Shown here piece by piece: positions 48,101 through 52,759 of a stretch of 64,000 bases of DNA (position 1 is its first letter; each line of letters begins with the position of its first letter). Source of the DNA: Hermatobates lingyangjiaoensis (lineage: Eukaryota; Arthropoda; Insecta; Hemiptera; Hermatobatidae); contig JAPFBL010001617.1 of assembly GCA_026182355.1 (NCBI GenBank), forward strand, positions 2,108,001 to 2,172,000, read 5' to 3'. The notes beneath the pieces are model-generated. The model had not been told where the DNA came from. It was given only the letters and a program-made list of their open reading frames with translations, and did no database searches. The position numbers and the translations under genes were made by a program.

Positions 48101-49658
48101 TACAAACTTTGGAAATTTATTCTCCTATATACTGTGGAAACCTACTCTAATAAGCGGTGTTGAAGTATGTTTGTTTTCATGTCTATTAATTAACTCTAAC
48201 ACCATACTATTAACTTCTTCCTTCCATCCGAACGGCTACCGTATTAATTCTAATTTAGTTTCGAATTCAACTCATTATATTTTTCAACTCTACTATCAGC
48301 ATTACAGCCAGTATGATTACTTCTACATAGGTTTGATTGATAACTACCATGCAAAGTCTTCGTATGAGCAACGACCTGTACGATTCACACCGGTCGGAGA
48401 AGATTTAAAAATTCTTTGAAGAATAGATTAATAAGGCTGGGAGGTCTTATGTAATAGATGTGGAGTAATTTATTAAAACCTGAGGAAGTGGGCAAGAAGG
48501 AGGAAAGGATAAGTAGGGTCTTTAGTTTAGTTTACCCACATATTAACTCCAGGGAAATAATCCGTCATAGGGGATCCTATCCCACTACAGCCTCTCTCTG
48601 ATCGAGGGGAACAAAAAAAATAGTAATAAAAAACAAATAGAAAATGATGAAGGTGAAACATTGACAGTAAAGTAACGCTACTACAAAATTCTTACTATCA
48701 GTAATTCACCTTCATCACTTTCAGTTTACTTTAAATTTTGTTCCAAATTCTTATGATTTATTTGCTCTTATTTAAGGCTTTTAACGAACCCACATAAAAA
48801 GCGTTACACTGGGTGGAGTCCAATTGAGATTTCTTTTCCTTCATCTATGTGAACCATGAGTTTAAAGGACTGCAGACAATAGTTCTAGACGATATATAGA
48901 AATTCGAGTTGTCCAAATTAGTAAAGTTACACAACTACATCTAATAGAGGATAATATTAAAATATATCCCACAAATTAATAAAGATTTCATAAAGCTCAA
49001 TAAAATAATTACATCTTGATCTAAGGGCTCATTATTCAGCGTAGTTTCAATTTTCCAATCTCCGTCCCATTTCCATGCCAATGATGGAACTCTGATTTTA
49101 TCTTTTCTCCTCTCTGTTAAACCATCTTCACTTGAAAACGCAAACCTGTCAGTTGGCAGTAACCTATTCGTAAAGCCTTCCATTGGAAGCCATCGCTGGA
49201 AACAATAGAAGGAACAAACAGACAATTATTGATATCTAAATTCAATCGTGAAAAATATATACTTCAAATTACAAAGCATTAACTAACCAATTAATCAATT
49301 TGGTAATTAAAACAATCAATATCAATGAAACGAACCACCCAACATAAATAACACCTGTTAAAGTTACATCTTTTTAATAACTAAACCATGTAGGCATTAA
49401 TACATTAAATGATAAGGTACAAGTTGCTAATACCTGGTTTTCAAAAGACTCTTCTCGAACTCTAATAGTTGTGTCAAGACCATGAACATGTAAATAAACC
49501 TGTCTGTCACTTCCAATCGCCCACAGATAATGAGGAGCCGCTGATATATGTTTAAAATCAATTCCAGAAAACGGGAACTCCCTCCACTTGGTTCCATTTG
49601 ACGGTAAACCAAATACATGTCCTTCATTGTTAGTAGCAAATAACATAGATGTCGGCAT
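9538..49658 (-). CDS. TECPR1: TECPR1 (Pex23) ortholog with an inserted galectin-like domain, 25 coding exons, complete CDS
   Basis: TECPR1 joins autophagy and lysosome repair: its DysF region binds sphingomyelin exposed on damaged lysosomes and it recruits the ATG5-ATG12 conjugation machinery (family knowledge). Joining the exons listed separately gives 3,798 nt, 1,265 residues, with every border GT-AG and every phase matching. Layout by residue: tectonin 1-60, DysF 71-170, tectonin repeats 190-400, acidic/serine linker 401-456, Trp-containing region 457-578, PH-like 579-699, tectonin 700-734, galectin-like 735-888, tectonin 889-940, second DysF 957-1050, tectonin array 1076-1265. Human TECPR1 is about 1,165 residues; the extra length is mostly the galectin-like insert. 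No stops or frameshifts were seen, so the gene looks functional. Introns are long and filled with transposable elements. The start codon is the first ATG of the exon matching the family N terminus. Confidence 0.93.
9952..10001. repeat. (AT)n microsatellite
   Basis: About 25 AT units in the last intron of TECPR1. Confidence 0.95.
10005..10715. other. Unclassified, more GC-rich segment in the last TECPR1 intron
   Basis: 10260-10540 keeps short open frames on both strands (75 codons minus, 64 codons plus) and is less AT-rich than the intron around it. I recognise no family. It may belong to the retroelement remnant that follows. Confidence 0.3.
10716..11262 (+). mobile_element. Unclassified retroelement 3' region (family B)
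   Basis: It shares ordered blocks with 25350-26200: TTCAATGA(C/T)TGTTTC, then AGCTTC(C/T)GAGGAAGC(A/C)CTA, then a T-rich tract, and an ending near CCTGATGACGACGG...GAAATATCGTA. The ending resembles the hammerhead-like tail seen on Penelope-like elements. Confidence 0.45.
11342..11469 (-). CDS. TECPR1: TECPR1 coding exon 24 (tectonin blade)
   Basis: Residues 1208-1250; Asp1208 is completed across the junction, phase 0 out at AAT|GTGAGC. It encodes HDVSAAENEVWAVTTTGVIC and GVSTENPAGIFWDHRIN. Human has GHGWDYGIGGGWDH in the same place. Confidence 0.92.
11632..11799 (-). CDS. TECPR1: TECPR1 coding exon 23 (tectonin blades)
   Basis: Residues 1152-1207 plus one base. It encodes VWESVENPKGKKLKKVSVSK, WVIDTNGNLHVRHEVSP and GSHWQSLE, matching LKQVSAGQTSVYALDENGNL and GSSWEHVS. 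An alternative read-through beyond G|GTTTGTG would stop after eight more codons. Confidence 0.92.
12440..12710 (+). mobile_element. Interspersed repeat fragment with a CTGAAGAAG...CGAAAC tail
   Basis: ACCTGAAGAAGAACATC, then TCGAAACGCC and GTGTGGAGGCTTAATAATTTCC. Parts (CTGTG.AATC.GTTAT, GTGTGGAG.CTTAATA) recur at 29790-29870. Retroelement tail of uncertain type. Confidence 0.4.
13074..13424 (-). mobile_element. tRNA-derived SINE with a (CCTAA)n tail and 11-bp target duplication
   Basis: The element is 13085-13413, flanked by AAAGAACTTAA at 13074-13084 and 13414-13424. On the minus strand it starts with a tRNA-like head: A box TAGCTCAGTGG (13401-13391) and perfect B box GGTTCGATCCC (13358-13348). 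A 250-bp body follows (CGTTAAACTGTCGGTCCCG). It ends in CCTAACCTAACCTAACC, the arthropod telomere-type pentamer. The intact duplication indicates retrotransposition. Confidence 0.88.
13669..13804 (-). CDS. TECPR1: TECPR1 coding exon 22 (tectonin blade)
   Basis: Residues 1107-1151 plus one base, donor G|GTGAGT. It encodes CWDHIECDQPLMSISCG and NQVWAISQKGFTLWRFG, a clear tectonin repeat. Confidence 0.94.
13868..13960 (-). CDS. TECPR1: TECPR1 coding exon 21 (tectonin blade)
   Basis: Residues 1076-1106, phase 0 at both ends. It encodes SIWAVGINGEALFRRGVSSS DPI in two halves of the blade, matching ALWAVSDKGDVLCRLGVS of the human protein. The next intron is only 63 bp. Confidence 0.93.
14400..15925 (+). 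repeat. Repeat family A, right-hand two thirds
   Basis: Colinear with 54650-56178: GACGGATCAAAATGAAACTAT, GGCGTTAAAGTA, CGGCTCATTAAAAA, ATCACCTGCTATACTTGTCGAA, and the end AGTAAAGTTG...AGGCCACTCCAGATTTT. The left terminus is missing. It contains a minus-strand frame (15817-15581) also seen in other copies. Confidence 0.65.
16040..16249 (-). CDS. TECPR1: TECPR1 coding exon 20 (second DysF, C-terminal part)
   Basis: Residues 1006-1075, phase 0 at both ends. It encodes SDWTVDFNTPGGTDTEGWQY, ATDFPASYH and YVRRRRWTRECKL. Nearly identical to vertebrate DysFC; the best conserved exon in the gene. Confidence 0.97.
16340..17075 (+). pseudogene. Decayed non-LTR reverse transcriptase
   Basis: Broken frames read ITSDDIENTISKLDSNKYHG, then FGKTPVIPIHKAANKS, FYKVDLVYF, FSIFTNDIYSAL and ADDLTYISRS. 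This is the usual RT order of LINEs of the Jockey/CR1 group, including the ADD catalytic box. Several frameshifts and stops. It lies in the intron between TECPR1 exons 19 and 20. Confidence 0.7.
17105..17770 (-). repeat. Repeat family A, left-end portion, inverted
   Basis: Reverse complement of 54150-54790: ends with the near-palindrome CTTTACTTACAGTAAAG, preceded by TTTTTTCACGATCACTATA and GACCTCAAAATATA. Located between TECPR1 exons 19 and 20, only 53 bp from exon 19. Confidence 0.7.
17824..18023 (-). CDS. TECPR1: TECPR1 coding exon 19 (second DysF, N-terminal part)
   Basis: Residues 939-1005; Gly939 is completed across the junction, phase 0 out at TGG|GTAAGA. It encodes IYENQRWNPLSGYSSRGLPT then DRPMWSD and LNMHWQW, a strong DysFN match. 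A family A repeat lies 50 bp downstream in the next intron. Confidence 0.96.
19093..19657 (+). mobile_element. hAT-like MITE with 8-bp target duplication
   Basis: The element is 19101-19649. Left end CAGTGGCGTGCGGCAAC, right end GGGGTGGC-type sequence reading CTTGCTACGTCACTA, so the ends are CAGTG/CACTA inverted repeats. Flanks ATCATATA (19093-19100) and ATCATAGA (19650-19657) agree at seven of eight bases. No transposase. Confidence 0.65.
19902..20052 (-). CDS. TECPR1: TECPR1 coding exon 18 (tectonin blade after the insert)
   Basis: Residues 889-938 plus one base. It encodes DLFWRQIGGHLVKVE, SSGVVWGISANNTLW and YSGGWGG, very close to human MFWRQMGGHLRMVE...RGVVWGIG...GGYGG. This shows that the galectin-like block sits inside the conserved order. 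Confidence 0.95.
20153..20272 (-). CDS. TECPR1: TECPR1 coding exon 17 (end of galectin-like domain)
   Basis: Residues 849-888, phase 0 at both ends, AAA|GTAAGT donor. It encodes VSFAYFDHRMRPEMISHLTV and GMFSIDKV; the F.HR......L.I.G...I..V tail is the galectin C-terminal strand set. Confidence 0.92.
20339..20537 (-). CDS. TECPR1: TECPR1 coding exon 16 (galectin-like core)
   Basis: Residues 782-848. It encodes FSVNLEC, ALHVKPKFQEKVVVRNS, DIWNDNEEKSG and CSVEIVCEKEGFK. This is the galectin order H-x-N-P-R, V-N, W-x-x-E-x-R. His798, Asn811, Trp818 and the Glu pair 822/823 are kept, but the canonical Asn is Lys800 and both Arg are Lys (802, 824). Sugar binding may be changed or lost (inference). 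Confidence 0.92.
21060..22110 (+). pseudogene. Possible very decayed LINE reverse transcriptase
   Basis: Fragments such as NHYYPIHLMAIIKKN and ETQRPAKQA resemble the RT blocks NYRPI.L....YK and E.QP.EQAGFR of RTE-type LINEs. No continuous frame. Weak call. Confidence 0.3.
22497..22639 (-). CDS. TECPR1: TECPR1 coding exon 15 (start of galectin-like domain)
   Basis: Residues 735-781 plus two bases; phase 0 in, phase 2 out. It encodes CDLAISNKAVPW and FLPGMSVTVVGFIPYECD. The 'GM.. V.G..P' pattern is the start of a galectin beta-sandwich. In-frame joining to both neighbours argues against a separate gene. Confidence 0.88.
23981..23994 (+). repeat. Poly(C) run of 14
   Basis: Isolated homopolymer in AT-rich intron DNA between TECPR1 exons 14 and 15; a likely site of sequencing or length error. 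The rest of that intron (22640-24211) shows nothing I recognise. Confidence 0.9.
24212..24315 (-). CDS. TECPR1: TECPR1 coding exon 14 (tectonin blade before the galectin-like insert)
   Basis: Residues 700-734; the first codon (Val) is completed across the junction, phase 0 out at CAG|GTTTTT. It encodes LSLWATTTLGDVFVFDP, matching AIWSITCKGDIFVSEP of human TECPR1. In the vertebrate protein the next block is CDQMFWRQMGGH; here that block comes only three exons later. Confidence 0.92.
25350..26200 (+). mobile_element. Unclassified retroelement 3' region (family B)
   Basis: Shares blocks with 10716-11262 (see there) and with 26940-27150. The end reads CTTCTCCTGAGAACAACCGC and CGGTCGAAATATTG, a short hairpin (ACCG/CGGT) followed by GAAA. 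No open frame. Confidence 0.45.
26290..26915 (+). repeat. Repeat family A, right end
   Basis: Matches 15350-15920 and 55580-56178 through to AGTTGAGTGTAGGCCATTC. The minus strand 26700-26580 keeps the NILL.N.AFVPIASGSLT peptide seen in other copies, here after a frameshift. Confidence 0.65.
26935..27155 (+). mobile_element. Retroelement family B tail fragment
   Basis: Direct repeat of 25980-26180: TTTCTTTGATCTCGACTC, CCCTCACCCAGTGAGTTCT, TCACTTCTTCTCCTGAG, then GTGAGTCTTTG. Confidence 0.55.
27390..27409 (+). repeat. Poly(A) tract next to the TECPR1 exon 13 donor
   Basis: Read on the sense (minus) strand it is a T run that starts right after the donor GTA. See exon 13. Confidence 0.9.
27413..27584 (-). 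CDS. TECPR1: TECPR1 coding exon 13 (PH-like domain, C-terminal half)
   Basis: Residues 643-699 plus one base. It encodes YQILLNEICCVSSCSEPG and VLHFTRDVDFDEWQAQITS; human TECPR1 has IFLNEVVALVP and AAATEQDMNDWLALLSLS. The donor GTA is followed at once by about 20 T on the sense strand, an unusual splice context. Confidence 0.9.
28431..28456 (+). repeat. (ATT)n/(GTT)n microsatellite
   Basis: Short trinucleotide run inside the intron between TECPR1 exons 12 and 13. I see no other feature between 27585 and 29039. Confidence 0.8.
29040..29229 (-). CDS. TECPR1: TECPR1 coding exon 12 (PH-like domain, first half)
   Basis: Residues 579-642; the first codon (Asn) is completed across the junction, phase 0 out at AAG|GTTAGT. 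It encodes FGRVIVNFIYR and LELEFTCNQKNTVQ. Sequence divergence from vertebrates is high; assignment rests on phase, order and the next exon. Confidence 0.82.
29670..29880 (-). repeat. Diverged repeat family A end fused to a retroelement tail
   Basis: ACAGACATCATCGAAAAAAAAC and TCATGACTACTATACTTCACTGA match the inverted family A terminus at 17640-17750. From 29790 the sequence resembles 12480-12700. Confidence 0.5.
29982..30110 (-). CDS. TECPR1: TECPR1 coding exon 11 (helical segment before PH)
   Basis: Residues 536-578 plus two bases. It encodes SLWRSQILRDLQNNN and GYENFEPAVEK, which lines up with human WRKQIFQQLTER and NFRHYEQAVEQ. Donor is AAA|GTAATT. Confidence 0.88.
31734..31864 (-). CDS. 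TECPR1: TECPR1 coding exon 10
   Basis: Residues 493-535 plus two bases; phase 0 in, phase 2 out (TTG|GTATGC). It encodes ADWDGEVFIER and VTLWATVAAGALYIDSSN. It joins in frame to exon 11, whose first base completes Trp. Confidence 0.87.
32174..32305 (+). repeat. 66-bp tandem duplication
   Basis: Two units, 32174-32239 and 32240-32305, starting AATAATTGAGTTA and differing at one base seen by eye. Intron between TECPR1 exons 9 and 10. Confidence 0.85.
33790..33881 (+). repeat. (GATA)n followed by (GA)n microsatellite
   Basis: About 40 bp of GATA units then about 50 bp of GA, inside the Tigger-like element. Confidence 0.95.
34400..36010 (+). mobile_element. Helitron with decayed Pif1-type helicase
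   Basis: It begins A|TCTATATATTTAAAAATG followed by GTGTGTCTGTTTGT, the common arthropod Helitron start. Broken frames encode LKTNMRVQLQDESSERFAKQ, LLDIGNGNG (34842-35045), LPGMPPLFYL (to 35314) and FPVRLAFAMTINKAQGQSLE (from about 35517), in helicase order. The 3' end is a GCGTTACGAAGTTCGC hairpin near 35985-36000; the final CTAG is not exact. Rep domain missing. Belongs to a different family from the 4872 and 59524 copies. Confidence 0.75.
36180..36235 (+). mobile_element. Penelope-like tail fragment
   Basis: TTTCCCATTTTCTTATTGTG then GTTTGATCATTGA, the same tail as at 40043-40076. Confidence 0.45.
36560..37565 (+). pseudogene. Decayed Ty1/copia polyprotein (RT and RNase H)
   Basis: Near 36670 the frame reads CKVFLNGHLKEELYVYCQKD, the FLNGxLxEEIYM box of copia RT. 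At 37340-37450 it reads VITWNS, then TVLSSTEAKCIAINESYKE, the SSTEAEYIA box of copia RNase H. Many stops; no LTRs seen. Intron between TECPR1 exons 9 and 10. Confidence 0.65.
37924..38029 (-). CDS. TECPR1: TECPR1 coding exon 9
   Basis: Residues 457-492; the first codon (Ser) is completed across the junction; phase 0 out at CAT|GTAAGA. It encodes KGKLFAWSPVRSVGSVLGF. The FAWSP...G pattern is in the place where human TECPR1 has WAWVSGGGCVV. Confidence 0.85.
38585..38754 (-). CDS. TECPR1: TECPR1 coding exon 8 (low-complexity linker)
   Basis: Residues 401-456 plus two bases; phase 0 in, phase 2 out. It is rich in Ser, Asp and Lys (CDYKDDIIESSSSRSVP) then SSWLKPVQPSSLP. The equivalent region of TECPR1 is disordered. 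There is little sequence match to vertebrates, so support comes from splice phase and position. The 5.1 kb between this and the previous exon leaves room for an extra exon. Confidence 0.75.
39149..39181. repeat. (AT)n microsatellite
   Basis: About 16 AT units in the intron between TECPR1 exons 7 and 8. Confidence 0.95.
39816..40089. mobile_element. Palindromic Penelope-like insertion with 13-bp target duplication
   Basis: The insertion is 39829-40076, flanked by perfect direct repeats ATATATACCTATA at 39816-39828 and 40077-40089. Left arm (39859-39938) and right arm (about 39998-40076) are inverted copies of the element tail, meeting at AACCCAAC-AGA-GTTGGGTT (39976-39995). A 34-bp block (AACAAGCGGTCTTCGTCAGAGT...) is duplicated in the left half. 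It matches the tail after the GIY-YIG fragment at 3640-3735. Confidence 0.8.
39897..39938 (-). ncRNA. Candidate minimal hammerhead in the palindromic insertion
   Basis: Minus strand: CTGACGA (39935-39929; position 7 is free in hammerheads), hairpin ACCG-CTTGTTA-CGGT, GAAA, AG-AT-CT stem III, U, then AGTC pairing with ACT as a three-pair stem I. The mirror copy (40003-40040, plus) has CTGTCGA, which breaks the core. Confidence 0.42.
41001..41605 (-). mobile_element. Non-autonomous Helitron remnant
   Basis: Minus strand 3' end: CCGTCAGAGACGGG hairpin then TACGTTTGCTAA (CTAG mutated). Body blocks GTCCATAACTTCGCTTC... and TCACAAGTAAACTCA are shared with 60359-61720 and 62460-63015, one of them duplicated (41215-41300 and 41370-41430). 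No helicase frame. The 5' terminus is diverged. Confidence 0.7.
41710..41798 (-). mobile_element. 90-bp hAT-like MITE, minimal form of the 19101 family
   Basis: Right end inverted reads CAGTGGTGTAGCAACTATTT, like the left end at 19101. Left end CAGAGACATAGCAAGAGGG is like the inverted right end of that element. No clear target duplication. Confidence 0.5.
42230..42400 (+). mobile_element. Penelope-like tail fragment with hammerhead-like core
   Basis: Matches 4430-4550 (GAGCATTTATTTCTA, GTTTTCCTTTT, ATTGATTGCATCACGTGTT). 42287-42293 is CTGATGA, 42302-42305 is GAAA, then AG-AC-CT and C42311; GCTC (42282-42285) pairs with GAGC (42313-42316). Stem II is almost absent, so any ribozyme is likely dead. 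Confidence 0.5.
43307..43459 (-). CDS. TECPR1: TECPR1 coding exon 7 (end of first tectonin array)
   Basis: Residues 350-400, phase 0 at both ends. It encodes VVGVSYVDRNVFIRMGV and ELTGKKWKLI, equal to the family's VYFRQGVT...SGKTWK segment, then runs into a Ser-rich tail that opens the linker. Confidence 0.9.
43556..43665 (-). mobile_element. Penelope-like tail fragment, inverted
   Basis: GATCAAACCACAATATGAAA...AAGATCTTTCAACCGTAACA, the inverted tail of the family. The hammerhead-like hairpin II is expanded by a T/C-rich repeat (CTTCTAACCTTCTTTCTAAC) before TCGTCAG. Confidence 0.6.
43930..44132 (-). CDS. TECPR1: TECPR1 coding exon 6 (tectonin blade)
   Basis: Residues 282-349; the first codon is completed across the junction as Cys. 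It encodes EISVGRDAVWALTEEYKVWF and GLGWVQMVGEMASISV, matching the family's WxEMVGEMT segment. Phase 0 out at CAG|GTTTGA. The intron before it is only 57 bp. Confidence 0.93.
44190..44379 (-). CDS. TECPR1: TECPR1 coding exon 5 (two tectonin blades)
   Basis: Residues 219-281 plus one base; phase 0 in, phase 1 out (AAAT|GTGAGT). It encodes VMWRKDVSVMCPEGTMW and KQVSCGSDDKVWAVTMCGKA, with the VSCG...VWA signature of tectonin repeats. Confidence 0.93.
44463..44525. repeat. Short inverted repeat
   Basis: AATAATGATGATTCAAAA and TTTTGAATCATCATC form a hairpin in the intron between TECPR1 exons 4 and 5. Confidence 0.6.
45288..45695 (+). mobile_element. hAT MITE with perfect 8-bp target duplication
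   Basis: The element is 45296-45687, 392 bp, flanked by GACTAAAC at 45288-45295 and 45688-45695. Ends CAGGGGTCTCCAAAC and GTTTGGGGAGACCTG are imperfect inverted repeats. The right part GGGCCGGATGTGGCCCGCGG is strikingly GC-rich for this DNA. It resembles non-autonomous hAT elements of the Charlie/SPIN type known to move between species (recognition from memory). Intron between TECPR1 exons 4 and 5. Confidence 0.85.
46482..46574 (-). CDS. TECPR1: TECPR1 coding exon 4 (tectonin blade)
   Basis: Residues 188-218, phase 0 at both ends, CGT|GTAAGT donor. It encodes FRSISVGGHQMAG and QVWATTVNGR, a typical tectonin strand pair. Human TECPR1 has SVGGWEI and VWAVSLQGKV here. Confidence 0.92.
47549..47701 (-). 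CDS. TECPR1: TECPR1 coding exon 3 (DysF core, RRRKW motif)
   Basis: Residues 137-187, phase 0 at both ends. It encodes GWTYAVDFPATYYGSKKW, then SCVRRRKWIRYRRY. The Trp of KKW falls at residue 154, the position I recall as the exposed sphingomyelin-contacting Trp of human TECPR1 (from memory, worth checking). Confidence 0.94.
47702..49012. other. TECPR1 intron, possible unclassified repeat
   Basis: Between exons 2 and 3. 48480-48620 (CCTGAGGAAG, CTCCAGGGAAATA, CCTATCCCACTACAGCC) is richer in GC than its surroundings and looks like repeat sequence, but I cannot name it. Confidence 0.35.
49013..49195 (-). CDS. TECPR1: TECPR1 coding exon 2 (N-terminal DysF)
   Basis: Residues 76-136, phase 0 at both ends (TTTCCAG acceptor, GAT|GTAATT donor). 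It encodes RWLPMEGF, LLPTDRFAFS and the Trp-rich LAWKWDGDWKI, the standard DysFN pattern. The intron before it is only 238 bp. Confidence 0.93.
49434..49658 (-). CDS. TECPR1: TECPR1 coding exon 1 (start codon, first tectonin blade, start of DysF)
   Basis: Residues 1-75, ends in phase 0 at CAG|GTATTA. The protein opens MPTSMLFATN and matches the TECPR1 N terminus, including the LWAIGSDRQVYL stretch and the ENQ that opens the DysF domain. An AG lies five bases before the ATG (CTTAG|TACAAATG), so the start may sit just inside an exon that begins with a few bases of 5' UTR; a non-coding first exon upstream is then expected but was not located. Confidence 0.92.
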
Positions 49659-51880
49659 TTGTACTAAGATTACAAATTATGTTAACATAAATTTACTGTA
49701 AATCCCACATGGATAATTTAAAGATATGGTACTAAATCTATACCCTACTCTTTTCACTTACAGTCATATTTGTTTTAAAAATGTAGAAACACATCTTTTT
49801 AACAGTTCAGAATACGAGTTTGTGTACGCATCAACACATCTCAAGACAAAGAAATTGATACATTAGGTACTGTAATCATTATAAATTTTTGATTATTGAA
49901 GAACAAGTCTTCACAATAAACAGAGACATACATGTCTTAATTAAAAAAAAAAAATAAATTTACTTATTTTCAATGGGTACCAGACAATAGCTGAAACCCC
50001 GCATATAATAATTACTCTTATATATTCTTAGGTTAATCTGATTCAAAGTTTAGTTACAATTTAATCTTACTGTTATTTAAAAATTCCGAAACAACCTTTA
50101 ACTTATCAGGGTTCAAAAACCTCCCTCCCTCAACAGAGCATAGTTACCAGGGCATCAACGTTCAGTGTACAAAGTCAAAATACCCTATGTTAATTAACAT
50201 ATCTAATTTCTTGATGTTATTAAATTAACTTTTTTTAACTCACAGTAGAGGAGGTGTATAATAAGGAACATATTTTAGTCAACTTAATTAGAACAATTTC
50301 AATATTATCATGTGATAGTATGTCTTAAATTTAATTTAATTTTATTATTACAAAAACGAATGAATTAATTATATATATTATATGAGAAATGAAAATAATT
50401 AAAATATGAATTGTTGAGAGAAATCATTTATAGCTCTGTATAAATAAGCTGCACAGCTCATTCTCATGTGAAGTAAAAGTAAATAATATACTCTGTTAGC
50501 AACTTATCCATCGAGAATAAAATTAATTAACCTCTTAATTAATAATCTTAATTAACCTCTGAAAATTCTAGATAAAAAGTGGTATTTGTTTTTTCAAACT
50601 TTCCACTTTTCATAAATAATGAAAAAAATGTGTAAGTCACATAAATTTCAAGATTTTGAGACAAAAATTTTTCTTGGTTAGCTATAAAAACAGATTATAT
50701 TTTACATTAGTGATGCAGTATTTTAGAACAAATAAAACAATTTGTATAATAAACTCTAATTAAATTATATATTTACCATCTCTTGTGAAGGCCTATTGAT
50801 ACTTGATTAGCTAATTATGTATTCGAGGGGTCAACAAATGATACTAGTAGAAACAAACAAACATCTCCAGGAATGGATTTGATCATGCATTCGTTATAAA
50901 GTTAGAGTAAACCTAGACGATTTTAATAGGTACGATAAATTAATGGTAGATTTTATAAACAATGCCCATTAAAAGAAACTTGTTATTCGAAATCATTATT
51001 GGAGATAAAAAAAATACCTTTTCCTCATGGATATATTGATCGAAAGAAATATTTAAAACATTATTAGCGAGTGATCAGTTGTTGAGAAATGATGCGATGC
51101 CCTGACGAGAATTGCTTGTAAGCTGTCCTATGATTGTGGACGGTACAACTGTGAAGGATGGAGGAGTCCATAATCTTTAATATCAAAACAGTGATCTTCT
51201 TCTGTTCTTTCTTCTGTTGTATGAAAATATAGAAATATTTTCTTTTGTTTGTCAAATTTAGCACACATTTACATCGTTTATAATAAGTATGAATTAGAAC
51301 GGAGTGCAGGACGGAAAAAGATTTAAGGATAGAATATCAAATCTTATTTTCCCCATAAATGTAGTTGATGCATGATTCCTTTCTAACATCTGTGAGTATA
51401 AACATTATTCCATGCCTTACAAATTCCTAAAGTACAATAAAAATGTTGTCTATAATATTTTACATTAACATATGTAGAATATTTTAAATTTCTATTTATT
51501 TTCTTTCATATTTGATATATTACATTTCAGAAATATAATAATTACTGCCATAAAATTTTCTAGTTATTTGTTATACATATCAATATATAATTCATAGTTT
51601 AAATAATTAAATATCTACTAAAGAAACATAAAATGCTGAATTTAATTGAAAAGCTTCACGTATTGAACGATTCGAAGAAATTTGTGAAAACTTTATTACC
51701 GGGTTTTATAGCAAACAATAGAAAAAAGATCCTCAGAATTAATATTTAATATTTATGGTTAAAGTTAAGGGTTTCACAGCACAGGTAACCAGTAAAGCGT
51801 ATGAAACACATGGAAGAATTAAATGTGAACCTTGTAAATAGTTTCAAAATAGGAGATATGGTTTCCTGAAATACTTATAA
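49659..51880. other. AT-rich 5' flank of TECPR1
   Basis: Expected to contain the promoter and any non-coding first exon. I could not identify a TATA box, CpG-rich segment or first exon with confidence. Confidence 0.4.
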
Positions 51881-51889
51881 ATATGATCA

Positions 51890-52750
51890 TCGCATATTTA
51901 TAAAGATCTATTCAAAGCGTTGCTAAATAGCTATAGAGAATATAAACACATATATACAGATGGATCTCGCACCCCAGCTGCAGTGGGCTGTGTGATGTAT
52001 ATGTACAACTGTATATGCAGACAACTCACAGAGGTCATAAACCAGTGTTTATACAGCCGAACTAATAGCCTTATACAAAGCACAATTATTGCCACACAGA
52101 ATCAGACTTAAAGTATTTGATTCTTTCAGATTCCAGGTCGGCATTGACAGCCCTAGAAGAACACAATTTAAAAGATCCTATAATTATTAAGATATTTGAA
52201 TGCCTTCATGATCTAAATATTAGGAAAAAGCAGGTATTATTTGCCTGGATACTAAGCAATGTCGGTATTGAAGGAAATGCTAAAGCAGATAGAGCAGCAA
52301 AGGAAGCAACTAACAGAGAAACTAGAAATATAATAGCTGTGAGGCCGAATGCCATCAGAAAGAACATTATAAAAGCAATATGGACAGGATGAAAACCGAA
52401 TAGAATGAAGAAACCACTCAACTACGGAAATTAATGGGATCAATTGATACAACAATAAACACTGGAACAGGAAATCGAGAAACGAATGTGATATTAAACC
52501 GCCTACGTATAGGTCACACGCGAGCCACACATACTTACCTGTTATCCAAAGAACAAAGACCCTCATGCCCAAAATGTAAAGATGTGTTGACGGTGGCCCA
52601 TTTAATTGAAAAATGCCCACAATTAGAGGAAGAAAGGATGTCTGCGGGCATACCATCAAAATTGATAACAGCACTAGCCCCTGATAATAAATATTCCAGT
52701 GAAGTGACATCATTTCTAAAGGAAATAAAGCTATACAACAAAATATGAGG
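51890..52750 (+). pseudogene. LINE C-terminal fragment: RNase H and Cys-rich tail
   Basis: Frames give YTDGSRTPAAVGCVMY, YTAELIALYKAQ (shifted), LSDSRSALTALEEHN and VGIEGNAKADRAA: all four acidic RNase H positions (D, E, D, D) can be found, but over two frames. Then LRIGHTRATHTYLL, RPSCPKCKDVLTVAHLIEKC, a C..C...H...C tail typical of I/Jockey-group LINEs. Ends at a TGA near 52748. Frameshifts at about 52060-52110 and 52390-52430. Confidence 0.8.
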
Positions 52751-52759
52751 AACTAGAGA

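Noticed and set aside
52252..52713. 153-codon minus-strand open frame
   Set aside because: Antisense shadow of the LINE RNase H and Cys-rich tail, which is clearly coding on the plus strand.
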